Of a stretch of 64,000 nt of DNA, positions 1-9,074 are shown piece after piece. This DNA comes from Frateuria_A sp035943815 (GTDB lineage: Bacteria; Pseudomonadota; Gammaproteobacteria; Xanthomonadales; Rhodanobacteraceae). The stretch's first letter is position 1. Each line of letters opens with the position of its first letter. The position numbers were made by a program, and so were the translations under genes. The stretch covers positions 434,001 to 498,000 of the forward strand of contig NZ_DASZBU010000015.1 of the NCBI RefSeq assembly GCF_035943815.1. The letters are read 5' to 3'. Below the pieces are notes generated by a model. That model worked only from the letters and a program-made list of their open reading frames with translations, did not search any database and had not been told where the DNA came from.

Positions 1-891
1 GTCGGGCAGCGCGGCCGCGGTGTTGGTCACCCGCGTCACGGAGGGAAAGCACAGTCGCTCGCGCCGGTGCGCCGAGAGCAGCATGGCGAAGACGGTGGGC
101 ACGCCGGGAAACACCGTGACCTCGAACGCGTGCATGCGGGCGAACACCTGCGCGGGGAAGGCGAACGATCGCTCCAGCACCAGCGTCGCACCCAGCTGCA
201 CGGCCATCAGCCACTGGTACAGGCCATAGTCGAAGGCCAGCGGCAGCGTGCACAGGATGCGCTCGCCCTCGCCCAGCCGCAGGTACTGGATCAGGCTTTG
301 TGCCGCGAACAGCATGGACTGGTGAGTGTGCATCACCCCCTTGGGCATGCCGGTGCTGCCCGAGGTGTAGATCAGCGCGGCCAGGTCCAGCGCGATGGTG
401 GCGGGCCGCTCGCACAACGGCGCGGCTGCCTCGATCACTGCATCGAACGCCTCGATCGCGCATCGGTCGGGCAAGCCGCCCGATGCGATGACGCGCAACG
501 CGGGTCGCGTACCCAGCAACGGCACGAACTCATGCGCGAGGTGGCCGTCGCTGAGCAGCACGCGCGCGCCGGAATCGTCCAGGACGAAGCCGAGCTTGTC
601 CGACTTGGTCAGCGGATTGACGACCAGAAAGACGCCGCCGGCCAGCAGCGTGGCGAAGACCGCCACCACACAGGGCCAGGTGTTGTCCATGTAGATCGCC
701 ACGCGATCGCCACGGCCCACGCCACGTTCGGCGAGCGCGCCGGCGAGCCGGCTGGCGGTATCAAGGAGCTGCGCGTAGCTGTAGGCCCGGCCTTCGACAA
801 CCACCGCCGTGTGCCGCGCGCGCGCCGGGTCGGCGCCGTGCTCGAGCAGCGCCTCGTGCAGCAGCCGGCGCGGGGTAGCGCTTGGCTTCAC
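1..891 (-). CDS. Acyl-CoA ligase (AMP-forming), exosortase-EPS type; N-terminal part, cut by window edge
   Basis: An ANL-superfamily adenylating enzyme; such ligases activate an acyl or amino-acyl group for a carrier protein or CoA. The first 297 codons are inside the window and the frame stays open to position 1. The AMP-binding core motif YTSGSTGMPKGVMH lies near residues 178-191. I chose the GTG start at 891 because it overlaps the stop of the upstream carrier-protein gene (GTGA overlap). The order asnB-like, acp, ligase on one strand is known from PEP-CTERM/exosortase EPS loci, so it probably loads the neighbouring carrier protein in EPS decoration. The substrate cannot be read from the sequence. 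Confidence 0.88.
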   Translation of the reverse strand, partial: MKPSATPRRLLHEALLEHGADPARARHTAVVVEGRAYSYAQLLDTASRLAGALAERGVGRGDRVAIYMDNTWPCVVAVFATLLAGGVFLVVNPLTKSDKLGFVLDDSGARVLLSDGHLAHEFVPLLGTRPALRVIASGGLPDRCAIEAFDAVIEAAAPLCERPATIALDLAALIYTSGSTGMPKGVMHTHQSMLFAAQSLIQYLRLGEGERILCTLPLAFDYGLYQWLMAVQLGATLVLERSFAFPAQVFARMHAFEVTVFPGVPTVFAMLLSAHRRERLCFPSVTRVTNTAAALPD

Positions 892-1157
892 GCGCCGCCC
901 TGCTGCTGGCGCTGGACGAAGGCGACGATGTTGTCCACCGAATCGAAATTCTGCGGCAACATCTGGCTGGCCTTGACCTGCAGGCCGAAGCTCTCCTCCA
1001 GGAACAGCACCACTTCGAGCACGCCGGTGGAATCGATCACGCCGCGATCGAGCAGCGAGACGTCGTCGGCGAGCTCGGACGGATCGCTGCTGAACATCAG
1101 GTTCTCGAGGATGTAATCGCGGACACGCGCCTTCACGTCCATGGTCTGGGTCGACAT
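888..1157 (-). CDS. Acyl carrier protein
   Basis: An 89-aa phosphopantetheine carrier protein. The prosthetic-group serine is in the segment DRGVIDSTG, where the usual DSL triplet is DST. The rest is a typical acidic helical ACP fold. The ATG at 1157 has GGAG seven bases upstream; a second ATG at 1181 overlaps the asnB-like stop and would add eight residues. The gene overlaps the ligase start by four bases, so asnB-like, acp and ligase are translationally coupled. It probably carries the acyl group made by the ligase for modification of the polysaccharide. Confidence 0.88.
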   Translation of the reverse strand: MSTQTMDVKARVRDYILENLMFSSDPSELADDVSLLDRGVIDSTGVLEVVLFLEESFGLQVKASQMLPQNFDSVDNIVAFVQRQQQGGA

Positions 1158-1177
1158 CGGAAGCTCCGTTTGCTGGG

Positions 1178-3115
1178 TCATGCGGCGGCGCGCCGCACGA
1201 AGAACTCGTCGACCAGCATGGTCGAGAGGATGCCGACGAAGGCCTGGTTGTCGGCAAAACCGATCGCCCGCCCGCGCCGGCATTTCTCGAACAGGCGGCC
1301 GACCGCCGCTGCATCGAAGTAGCCGGCGTCGTGCAGCCGCGCCGGGCTCATCAGGTCCGCCACGAAATCCAGCGGCTCGCCGTCGACGAAGAAACTGGAC
1401 TGGTCGGGCGCCCGGTAGGGTTGCTTGGTGCGCTGCCGGATCGCGGGCGGCAAAAGTCCCTCGAGCGCGCGGCGCAGCAGGTATTTCTCGGTCAGGCCGC
1501 GGATCTTCCAGCGGTCCGGCAGCGCATTGGCGAACTCGACCACGCGATGGTCGAGGAACGGGAAACGCCCTTCCACGCCGTGTGCCATCGCCGGGCGGTC
1601 GCCCTGCGCGGGCAGCAGGTAGCCGGCCAGCAGGGTCTTGGCCTCCACGTACTGATCGCGCGCCAGCGGGCTCCAGCTTGCGATGGCCGGCGGCAGACGC
1701 CGCTCGTACCAGTCCAGCGGCTCGAAGCCGCCGAGCCCCGCGCGCAGCTCCGGCGCCAGGAAACGCAGCGCGCTCTGCGAGCTGGCCCAGCGCGGCACGT
1801 GCGCGAACACCGGCCGGGGCAGGTGCTCCATGCCGCGGCCGAAGAACGATTGCGCCAGCGCGGCATGCCGCACGGGCGAGTTTTCGAGATAGCCGTAAAG
1901 GCGGCCGAGCAAGGCCGGGCGCAACCGCGAGCCCGGCTGCCTGGCCCAGAAGCGGCGCACCTTGGCTTCCTTGAACAGGTCGTAGCCGGCGAACACCTCG
2001 TCGGCCCCCTCGCCGGTAAGCACCACCTTGCAGCCGTCCTCGCGCACGCGCCGGGCGAGCAGCATCAGCGGCACGCCTGCAGTGCGCAGGACCGGGGCCT
2101 CCACCTGGCGGATCAGGTGCGGAAAGGCCTCGCCGATGGCCCGGCTCGTGCAGCGCAGCGTGTCGTGCTCGCAGCCCAGGTGGCGCACCATGGCCTGCTG
2201 GTGCTCGCTCTCGTCGAACTCGGCGCTGTCGAAGGCGATCGAGTAACTGCGCAGGCGCGAGGCGCCCGCTTCGCGCATCAGCGCCACCACCGCGGAGGAA
2301 TCCAGGCCGCCGCTCAGGTAGGCGCCCAGCGGCACGTCCGCCTGCAGGCGCAGGCGCACGGCATCGGTCAGCAGCTCGCGCAGCTCGCCGGCGGCCTGCT
2401 CCACCGAACACCAGCGCGGCGGTGCGCCCGGGGCGGGAAAGCTCCAATCCCAATAGCGGGTGAGCGCGCGCTGCCCATCGGCTCCGATGGCCAGCAGGTG
2501 TCCCGGCGGCAGGCTTTCGACGCCAACAAACACGCTGCCAGGATCGAGCGGCCCCCAGAAGGTGAAGGCCTGCGCCAGGCCGGCCGGGTCGAGCCGCGCC
2601 CGGGTAGGCAGCGCGGCGAGGATCGCCTTGATTTCCGAGGCAAACCACATCCGCCCGGCAGCGGAGGCGTGGAACAGCGGCCGCACCCCGAAGCGGTCGC
2701 GCGCCAGCAGCAAGCGCCCGCGCTCGCCGTCCCACAGCGCAAGGGCGAAGTCGCCGTTGAGGTGTTCGACGAAGCGATCGCCATGTTCCTCGTAGAGGTG
2801 GACGATGACTTCCGTATCCGACTGCGTGGCGAAGCGGTGGCCGCGGCGCACCAGCTCCGTGCGCAGCGCGCGGTAGTTGAAGATCTCGCCGTTCAGCACG
2901 GTCCATACGGTGCCGCGCTCGTTGGCGATCGGCTGCGCGCCGGTCGTCAGGTCGATCACCGCCAGCCGCGCATGCGCGAGGCCGACACCACCCTCGACAT
3001 GGAAACCGAAGCCGTCCGGGCCACGGTGGTGCAGCGTGCCGATCATGCGTTCCAGCAGGGCCCGGGCCGCAGCAGGCGCTTCGGGGGTCCCGAGGAAGCC
3101 GGCCAGGCCGCACAT
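1178..3115 (-). CDS. Asparagine synthase-like glutamine amidotransferase of an EPS locus
   Basis: A 645-aa AsnB-family protein. It begins MCGLAGFLG, so the class II glutaminase nucleophile Cys2 is exposed after methionine removal. The N-terminal glutaminase domain (about 1-200) carries the NGEIFNYRALR segment, and the synthetase domain follows with the PP-loop SGGLDSSAV. Length and gene order match the exosortase-A-associated amidotransferases. It probably amidates a sugar acid or acyl group in the exopolysaccharide rather than making free asparagine; this is inferred from context. It is first in the asnB-acp-ligase operon; a candidate regulatory region lies upstream. Confidence 0.9.
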   Translation of the reverse strand: MCGLAGFLGTPEAPAAARALLERMIGTLHHRGPDGFGFHVEGGVGLAHARLAVIDLTTGAQPIANERGTVWTVLNGEIFNYRALRTELVRRGHRFATQSDTEVIVHLYEEHGDRFVEHLNGDFALALWDGERGRLLLARDRFGVRPLFHASAAGRMWFASEIKAILAALPTRARLDPAGLAQAFTFWGPLDPGSVFVGVESLPPGHLLAIGADGQRALTRYWDWSFPAPGAPPRWCSVEQAAGELRELLTDAVRLRLQADVPLGAYLSGGLDSSAVVALMREAGASRLRSYSIAFDSAEFDESEHQQAMVRHLGCEHDTLRCTSRAIGEAFPHLIRQVEAPVLRTAGVPLMLLARRVREDGCKVVLTGEGADEVFAGYDLFKEAKVRRFWARQPGSRLRPALLGRLYGYLENSPVRHAALAQSFFGRGMEHLPRPVFAHVPRWASSQSALRFLAPELRAGLGGFEPLDWYERRLPPAIASWSPLARDQYVEAKTLLAGYLLPAQGDRPAMAHGVEGRFPFLDHRVVEFANALPDRWKIRGLTEKYLLRRALEGLLPPAIRQRTKQPYRAPDQSSFFVDGEPLDFVADLMSPARLHDAGYFDAAAVGRLFEKCRRGRAIGFADNQAFVGILSTMLVDEFFVRRAAA

Positions 3116-3545
3116 GCGGCGCTCCTCAGCGCCGCCGGCCGGCGTGGCCGGCGGCGGGGCGCCCGGGCACGGAAACGGCCGGCCGCAGGTCGGTGGTCGG
3201 GTCGTCTATGACCGTGTCGCGAAACACCGCACTCTCCCCTGTGTGTCCCCTCGAGGCCGCCGTCACGCTCGGGCCTTGCGCGAACATAGCAGCGGACTGC
3301 ACAGTTTGCGATGTGGATCACAATTTGATCCGCTACGCCTGGGCCAAACAGGCTTGCGGCGGACCACCGGGGATGGCAGTCGACCCGCGGCGATAAGGCA
3401 CACGGATGCGCGGCCGAACGGACCAAGCGCGCCCACGACGTACTGCGGCAGTCTGGGGGGACAAGGAGATGGACGGTAGCGAGCGCTTTGTTTTCCATCG
3501 GGACTGCGACCGGCCCGCGGGTCCTCACGGCCGGAAGCCCAGGTC
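3116..3545. promoter_or_regulatory. Divergent intergenic region of EPS genes
   Basis: About 430 bases separate the divergent asnB-like operon and the deacetylase gene, with no credible gene. The right-centre is less GC-rich and holds the CRP/Clp-like box at 3307-3322. Promoters for both directions are expected here, but I could not define convincing -35/-10 pairs. Confidence 0.5.
3307..3322. promoter_or_regulatory. Candidate CRP/Clp-type binding site
   Basis: TGCGA-N6-TCACA matches the CRP-family consensus TGTGA-N6-TCACA at nine of ten half-site bases. In xanthomonads the CRP homologue Clp controls EPS genes, so the site fits its place between two EPS transcription units. Function is inferred. 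Confidence 0.4.
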
Positions 3546-4658
3546 GTGAGGACCCCGACCGGATGGGACGAACCCGCGCGGGGCATGCGCGGCCGCCTGG
3601 GTGCGCTGTGCCACCGCGGCGGCCTGCTGCGGCTGTTCCAGCATGTCCGGGGCTGGATTCGCCAAGACCTGCGCGTACTGGCCTACCACCGCGTGCTGCC
3701 GATGGATGACCCGGACCGCTTCGACTTCGACCTGGATCTGGTGAGCGCCTCGGCTGAAGGCTTCCGCGGGCAGATGCAGCTGCTCCGGCAACGCTTCCGC
3801 CCAATGACCCTTTCGCAGGTGCTGGCCACACTGGAGGCGGGCGAGCGCCTGCCGGTGGACGCCGTGGCGGTGACCTTCGACGACGGCTACGACGACAACT
3901 TCCGGTTCGCCTTCCCGATCCTGCGGGAGCTGGACATCCCGGCCACGTTCTTCGTCTCCACAGGCCACATCGACAACGGCCAGCCCTACGCCTACGACTG
4001 GCTGGTGCACATGATCCTGCGCACGCAGGCCGACGAGCTGGCCATGCCCGAGCTGGGGCTGGCGTGCGCCCTGCCGAACGGCCGGCCGGCGCGCCGGCGC
4101 CTCGCACAGCACCTGCTCGACCGGCTCAAGTCGCTCGACGGAGCCGACCAGGCGGCCTTGATCACGCGCCTGGAAGCTGACTGGAACCTGCCGCGCGCAG
4201 CCGGGCATCCGGACTGCACCCCGATGAGCTGGACACAGCTGCGCCAGATGCATGCGGCCGGCTTCGAGATCGGCTCCCACGGCGTACACCACCGCATGCT
4301 GGCCAAGCTGCCGCAGGAGGAGCTGGAAGCTGAACTGCGCGAATCCAGGGCCGCCCTGGAGCGCGAGCTGGGCACGCCGGTATCGCTGGTTTCCTACCCG
4401 GTGGGCGGTGAGGGCGCCTTCGACGAGCGAGTGGTCCAAGCCACGCGCGCAGCCGGCTACCGCGCGGCCTGCAGCTACATCTGCGGCACCAACCCGTTGC
4501 CCGCTCCCGACCGCTACGCGCTGTACCGGCTCCCGGTCGAACGCCAGATGGACACCGGCTGGTTCGCCGCCATGCTGACCCTGCCCGAACTGGTCAGCTA
4601 TCCCTCGACCCAGCGCGGGTCCGCATCGTCGGGGGCGCCCGCCGCCATGCCCGGATGA
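3546..4658 (+). CDS. Polysaccharide deacetylase (NodB-fold)
   Basis: A 370-aa carbohydrate esterase family 4 protein. Metal and catalytic motif 1 is VTFDDGYDD near residue 118, and motif 2 is SHGVHH near residue 243. A short conserved AYHRVLP segment precedes the fold, as in EPS- and PEP-CTERM-associated deacetylases. No clear signal peptide is seen, so it may act on lipid-linked intermediates in the cytoplasm or have a poorly defined start. GTG at 3546 is used; ATG at 3585 is an alternative. It is divergent from the asnB-like operon and ends just before the element 1 junction. Confidence 0.87.
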   Translation: MRTPTGWDEPARGMRGRLGALCHRGGLLRLFQHVRGWIRQDLRVLAYHRVLPMDDPDRFDFDLDLVSASAEGFRGQMQLLRQRFRPMTLSQVLATLEAGERLPVDAVAVTFDDGYDDNFRFAFPILRELDIPATFFVSTGHIDNGQPYAYDWLVHMILRTQADELAMPELGLACALPNGRPARRRLAQHLLDRLKSLDGADQAALITRLEADWNLPRAAGHPDCTPMSWTQLRQMHAAGFEIGSHGVHHRMLAKLPQEELEAELRESRAALERELGTPVSLVSYPVGGEGAFDERVVQATRAAGYRAACSYICGTNPLPAPDRYALYRLPVERQMDTGWFAAMLTLPELVSYPSTQRGSASSGAPAAMPG

Positions 4659-4678
4659 GCGTGGGATGAGAGGAGAGG

Positions 4679-4723
4679 TGGTGCCGGCAGCAGGAGTCGA
4701 ACCCGCGACCTACTGATTACAAA
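4679..4723 (-). repeat. attL of element 1: partial tRNA-Thr 3' end
   Basis: This stretch resembles the 3' half of tRNA-Thr on the minus strand. The outer bases 4679-4689 match the tRNA CCA end exactly, the middle is diverged, and 4707-4723 is a perfect 17-bp match to 18078-18094 inside the intact tRNA. The two copies are in direct orientation, as expected for a tyrosine-recombinase insertion in a tRNA 3' end. The integrase gene starts 158 bases to the right. Confidence 0.8.
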
Positions 4724-4880
4724 CGCGTTGATCAGGTGCGCCGGCGGTTTCTTGTGTTACCTGGTGTACTAGGTTCGAGCCTTGCTGTGTCAGGCTTTGC
4801 TGGCAATGCGTACATACATGAGGCAACATGGAAGCACCTGCCAAAACGCCCCCTTTTGTTGCCTAAGGTTGACTCGTGCC

Positions 4881-6320
4881 ATGCCAAAGACGGCCAATCG
4901 TACCAGCCTCACCGACAAGTTTCTCGCATCGGTCAAACCGGGAGAGAAGCAAACAGACTACCCGGACGGCCACGTGCGCGGGCTGGCGCTGCGCGTATCC
5001 CCCGGCGGAGCAATGACGTGGGTGCTTATCAAGCGCCTACCCGGCGCCGGCGTGCGGCGCATCCGCTTGGGCCATTACTTGCGCCACTCCGATGGCGCGC
5101 TGTCCGGCGACTCGTCGCCCCGTGACAACTTCCCCGCCGGACACCGCGCCCTCACTCTGAAGCAGGCGCGCGAGGAAGCAACCCGAACGCTCGCGCTGAT
5201 CAACGAGGGCCGCAACCCGGTCGAGGAACGGGAGCGCGCGAAGCACGTTCGCCAGGTGGACAGCGAGCGGGGCACGTTCGCGGATCTGCTGCGCGATTAC
5301 ATCGCCGCGCGCAAGGAGGGATCCGAGCGGCGCGCGCCGACGACCGAGAGGCAGGCGAAGGAATGGACGCGCATCGTTGACGGACTGGCGGAACGGGCCG
5401 GCGCCATTCTCTCCATGAAGGCGCGCGAGGTCGAGCCGGCGCACATCGTGGCGCTACTGCGCCCGATCTTTCATGAGGGCGTGGACCGGCCCGCCAGTGG
5501 CCGCGGCAGTGCCGGCCGGCGCAACACGTCTGGTGCGCAGGGCAGCGCCAGCAAAGTGCAGTCGTTTCTGCGGGCCGCGTTTGCTTATGGCGTGCAATCT
5601 GAAAACTCGGTGGCGCGCGCCGCGGCTCGAACCTATGCGCTCGTCCACAACCCCGTGGCCAACGTGCCCCGGGAGGCGAAGAGCACCCCCGGCACTCGCG
5701 CACTATCCCGCGCGGAGCTCCGGCAATTCTGGCTGACCATCGACAAGGCGCCACGCGTCGGACGGATCATGGCAGACCTACTGCGCTTCACCATCGCCAG
5801 TGGCGGTCAGCGCACGCACCAACTCGCACGGGAGCCCTGGAGCTCGTACGACGTTGAGGAGGGCACGGTGTCGCTGATCGACCGCAAGGGCCGCGGCGGG
5901 CAGCCGCGCGTGCACCTAGTGCCAATGACGCCGCGCATGGTGGAGATAATCGAGCGCGTGCGCCCACTGAGCGGCGGGCGTCCTTGGCCGTGGTCGACCA
6001 GCGAGCGCGAGCCGATTGACATAGCGTCACCGGCCAGTGCGGTGCGCTACTGGCTCAAGTCAGAGCACGCCGCGGTGGACGGCAAGAAGATCGCGCCATT
6101 CACACCCCGGGACCTGAGGCGCACGTGCACTCAATTAATGCAGGCCGCCGGCGTGCCGGATGAACTCGCCGACCGGCTGCAGAGCCATGGCATCGCCGGG
6201 GTAACCGGGACGCACTATCGCAACAACGCAGAACTCTACTTGCCCGAGAAGCGCCGCGCGATCGAACTATTCGACGCTGCGCTGGGGCGCGTGCTCGATT
6301 GCGACCTACCTGCGACCTAG
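4881..6320 (+). CDS. Tyrosine-type integrase (P4 family)
   Basis: A 479-aa phage integrase with an N-terminal DUF4102-like arm-binding domain (about 1-110; DYPDGHVRGLALRVSP), a central SAM-like domain and a C-terminal catalytic domain. Catalytic landmarks are the first arginine in SGGQRTHQL, the box PRDLRRTC (Arg where many family members have His) and the late HYRNN tyrosine region. I chose ATG 4881; the upstream in-frame extension has no family support. It lies next to the left att site, as usual for tRNA-targeting elements, and should insert and excise element 1. Confidence 0.93.
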   Translation: MPKTANRTSLTDKFLASVKPGEKQTDYPDGHVRGLALRVSPGGAMTWVLIKRLPGAGVRRIRLGHYLRHSDGALSGDSSPRDNFPAGHRALTLKQAREEATRTLALINEGRNPVEERERAKHVRQVDSERGTFADLLRDYIAARKEGSERRAPTTERQAKEWTRIVDGLAERAGAILSMKAREVEPAHIVALLRPIFHEGVDRPASGRGSAGRRNTSGAQGSASKVQSFLRAAFAYGVQSENSVARAAARTYALVHNPVANVPREAKSTPGTRALSRAELRQFWLTIDKAPRVGRIMADLLRFTIASGGQRTHQLAREPWSSYDVEEGTVSLIDRKGRGGQPRVHLVPMTPRMVEIIERVRPLSGGRPWPWSTSEREPIDIASPASAVRYWLKSEHAAVDGKKIAPFTPRDLRRTCTQLMQAAGVPDELADRLQSHGIAGVTGTHYRNNAELYLPEKRRAIELFDAALGRVLDCDLPAT

Positions 6321-6373
6321 GCGCTTTTTGCTCCGTTGAAAGTCACGCAGCAGCCTGCGTTGCGAGCGCCGTC

Positions 6374-6394
6374 TAATTGACTTTACGTCAATTA
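6374..6394. promoter_or_regulatory. Perfect inverted repeat, candidate operator
   Basis: TAATTGAC and GTCAATTA arms of eight bases flank a 5-base spacer. It lies just upstream of the strong promoter at 6409-6436, so it is a good repressor or AlpA operator candidate. Confidence 0.5.
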
Positions 6395-6408
6395 ACCCTA
6401 TGTTTTCA

Positions 6409-6436
6409 TTGACATAGAGGAAGACGAATGTACACT
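6409..6436 (+). promoter_or_regulatory. Sigma-70-type promoter of the alpA-rep operon
   Basis: The -35 TTGACA (6409-6414) and -10 TACACT (6431-6436) are separated by 16 bases. The promoter faces the alpA gene and leaves a leader of about 245 bases with no evident gene. Confidence 0.55.
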
Positions 6437-6689
6437 GTGGGCCATAGGGGGCCGGCGCCGTACTGCCGCAGAGCGATCGCGCGCTCTTAAAAATGACATT
6501 GCCCGCAATGGGCCAAGGGCAGGCGGCCGCCTCCCTGTCAGTCCGAAGCAAAGCGCACACAAATTAGTGGCATGTCCGCGAAGGACATGGGGGCCTGTCG
6601 CCCTGTCAATCCGACTTAACAGACTGAAGCCAACGCCGCCGGACGACTGCGTCTAGCGGTGCCCATTGTTCTTCATCTGAGCGCTTCCA

Positions 6690-6932
6690 ATGACTGAAAC
6701 AAACAGCACCAGCACTGTCGTTCACGATCGCGTCGTGAGCTACCCCGAGCTGAAAACTGCGTGGGGTATTCGCTTCTCGCGAGTGCACCTTCGCCGCCTT
6801 TGGAAAAATGGCCAGTTTCCGCGGCCCATCTCTCTTGGCGGCTCCGGCCAAGGCGCCGTCGGCTGGCTCGCTAGCGAGCTTGCTGCCCATCTCGCCAGCT
6901 GCGCCGCCGCGCGCAACGGGGGTGCCGCGTGA
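6690..6932 (+). CDS. AlpA-family DNA-binding regulator
   Basis: An 80-aa protein with an AlpA/MerR-like winged helix: a VSYPELKTAWGIRFS recognition segment, then RRLWKNGQFPRPISLG, then WLASEL. AlpA proteins in P4-like satellites activate excision and control element genes. It is first in a tightly coupled operon; its stop overlaps the next start. It probably governs element 1 excision or replication. Confidence 0.8.
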   Translation: MTETNSTSTVVHDRVVSYPELKTAWGIRFSRVHLRRLWKNGQFPRPISLGGSGQGAVGWLASELAAHLASCAAARNGGAA

Positions 6933-7495
6933 TGCCCGTCACCGGTGAAGACCTCGCTCAGCTCATCGCTTTGGTCAACGAAGCGATGAGCCAGCCAATC
7001 CCGGGCGTGTCTCTGCGTATGTTCTCGCCTTCCGATTTGGACGCGGACGCCGAGGACAGCGCGCCGCTGCCGCCGGGCGTTCGGCGCCTCTGCCTGGCGA
7101 TCGATCAGCCGGACGGTTTGCACGGTATCGACCAGCCGGAAAGCGTCCGAATGGTATTCGCTCTGCACGTCGCAGGGCCTGGCCCAACGGTGCAGCTCGA
7201 CGCCGAGGCATTGCTACGCTGGGCCTCCTGCGTGGAGTCCGCAGCGGGCGCCCCATTCGATGCCGCTTACGACCTGGCCGACCCCGCGACAGTCCGCGCT
7301 CTGGCCAAGGATCGAGCCGGCGCGCGCGAAGTGTCCGCGGCTCTGGCTGAAGCAAGCCGGCGCATCAACGCTGTTGCGGACGAAGTGCGGGCACGTATGG
7401 CCGACCCATCCACGTGGCTGCCTATTGGCCGGAACGATGCCGTGTGCGCAAGCATGAGCCTCCATCGCATGCCGGCGATGGAGGTTCGCGCATGA
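6932..7495 (+). CDS. Hypothetical protein of the alpA-rep operon
   Basis: A 187-aa soluble acidic protein with no recognised domain. ATG 6932 overlaps the alpA stop (a GTG three bases earlier is possible), and its own stop overlaps the next gene start in an ATGA. It is probably a replication accessory or regulatory protein, by position only. Confidence 0.65.
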   Translation: MPVTGEDLAQLIALVNEAMSQPIPGVSLRMFSPSDLDADAEDSAPLPPGVRRLCLAIDQPDGLHGIDQPESVRMVFALHVAGPGPTVQLDAEALLRWASCVESAAGAPFDAAYDLADPATVRALAKDRAGAREVSAALAEASRRINAVADEVRARMADPSTWLPIGRNDAVCASMSLHRMPAMEVRA

Positions 7496-9069
7496 CGATG
7501 ACTCGTGATCCCGCGATGCTCGACAACACCTTGGCACTCGTCGGCCAGGGTTTCTACGCCGGCAACATGACAAACCTGCGGACGACGACCCAGGACCCGG
7601 ACACCATCCGCCAGTGGTGGGAGGCCGGCGAATTGGCCGGCGTCTCGACCGCCCGTTTTCGCGATGGGGGGCACTTGGCCGTTGTTGTTGTGCGAATGGC
7701 TCCGGAGCTCATGGAAGATGGCTCCGTTTTAGAGTCCAGCGAGCACGAGTTTCGCGAGTTCAAAGCAGACGGATATTTTCCGCGAACGCTTGAGGTCGTA
7801 AACAAAACGCACCGGTACCTGATCTACCGATCCGACAAGATCGTTACCCAGGGGCGGCTCGGGGATGGCATTTGGGTGTGGGCGCGAGGACTCATCGCGC
7901 CAGAGTTCCTCGCCACCCCTGAGGAAATCGCCGAGGCGCCCGAGTGGATGCTCGAGAACGCCAGCGAGCCAAAGGCCGAACGGAAGATCGTTTACAAGCT
8001 GCAGAGCGTGGCGGACCTGATCGCGGCGCCGCCGCCGTCTTGGCTGATCCGCGACTTGTTGCCCGCGGAAGGCCTTTGCGTGCTTTTTGGCGAACCCGGG
8101 AGCGGCAAGAGCTTCCTTGTGCTGGACCTGCTGGCCACCATTGCCAGAGGCGAAGCATGGGCGGGCCAGCGCACCCGAAAAGGAGCGACCGTCTATGTCG
8201 GATTGGAAGCGCAGATAAACGCGCGCGTTGCCGCCTACCTGCGGCACAACCAGCTACAGCCGACTGACCTGGCCGACCTGCATGTGATCCAGCGCCAGGC
8301 CATGAGCCTCACGCAGCCTGCCAACGCCAAGCAGTTCATTGCGGATCTGCACACGCATGGCATCGAGCCGGCCGTGGTGGTGATCGATACGCTGGCGCGT
8401 GCGATGCCGGGCAAGGACGAGAACAGCGCCACCGACATGAGCGCGGCCATAGCGTGCGCCGGCATGATCTCCACTGCGTTCGATTGCCTCTGCATCCTGG
8501 TCCACCACAGCGGCAAGGACGCCAGCCGCGGCGCCCGCGGCCATTCGTCGTTGCTGGGAGCCGCTGACGCAGAACTCGCGGTGACTTACGACAAGGTGAC
8601 GGGCGTGCGCGAGGTGCGCGCCACCAAGATGAAAGACGGAGCCGACGGTGTGGCCTGGCAGTTTCGGCTATTGCCCGTCGATCTGGGGCCGGGCGCCGAT
8701 GACCCGGCCGAGCGCGTTAGCTCCTTGGTGGTCGACAACGTGGAGCGGGTCCAAGGCAACGGCGGCCGCGGACGAAAACCGGAGATGACGCCGGCCCGGC
8801 AAATGGTCTACCAGGCGTGCGTCCAAGCGCTACGCGACACCGGCCCGGGCTTTGATGCGCCGCAAGAGTGCAGCCGCGACGAGTGGGCGCGAGCGTATGA
8901 CGAGCTGAACCCTTTGCGTCAGGACGTGGAGGGCGTAGAGCTGACCACCGCTCGCAAAACCCGCGCGCGTGCATTCGATCGCGGGGTGGAATGGCTGGTC
9001 ACACAGCGACTGGTGCTCAAGGAGCCCGGGCGGCCATTCTACAAATTGCCCAGCCAGGCGCCGGCATGA
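7492..9069 (+). CDS. RepA-like hexameric helicase / AAA ATPase
   Basis: A 525-aa protein with a RecA-fold ATPase domain in the middle. Walker A is GEPGSGKS near residue 203, Walker B is VVVIDTLARA near 295, and the sensor block is LVHHSGKD followed by RGHSSLLGAAD, typical of RepA/RSF1010-type replicative helicases. The N-terminal 170 residues are family-specific, and the C-terminus resembles a winged-helix DNA-binding tail. The ATG at 7492 overlaps the preceding stop. Nine GGCGACA boxes directly downstream make this the likely initiator or helicase of an element origin. Confidence 0.85.
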   Translation: MTMTRDPAMLDNTLALVGQGFYAGNMTNLRTTTQDPDTIRQWWEAGELAGVSTARFRDGGHLAVVVVRMAPELMEDGSVLESSEHEFREFKADGYFPRTLEVVNKTHRYLIYRSDKIVTQGRLGDGIWVWARGLIAPEFLATPEEIAEAPEWMLENASEPKAERKIVYKLQSVADLIAAPPPSWLIRDLLPAEGLCVLFGEPGSGKSFLVLDLLATIARGEAWAGQRTRKGATVYVGLEAQINARVAAYLRHNQLQPTDLADLHVIQRQAMSLTQPANAKQFIADLHTHGIEPAVVVIDTLARAMPGKDENSATDMSAAIACAGMISTAFDCLCILVHHSGKDASRGARGHSSLLGAADAELAVTYDKVTGVREVRATKMKDGADGVAWQFRLLPVDLGPGADDPAERVSSLVVDNVERVQGNGGRGRKPEMTPARQMVYQACVQALRDTGPGFDAPQECSRDEWARAYDELNPLRQDVEGVELTTARKTRARAFDRGVEWLVTQRLVLKEPGRPFYKLPSQAPA

Positions 9070-9074
9070 CCGCT

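Noticed and set aside
888..3113. Long open frame antiparallel in codon register to the amidotransferase
   Set aside because: GC-rich shadow frame (Arg/Ala/Gly-rich, no domain); the AsnB frame has all motifs.
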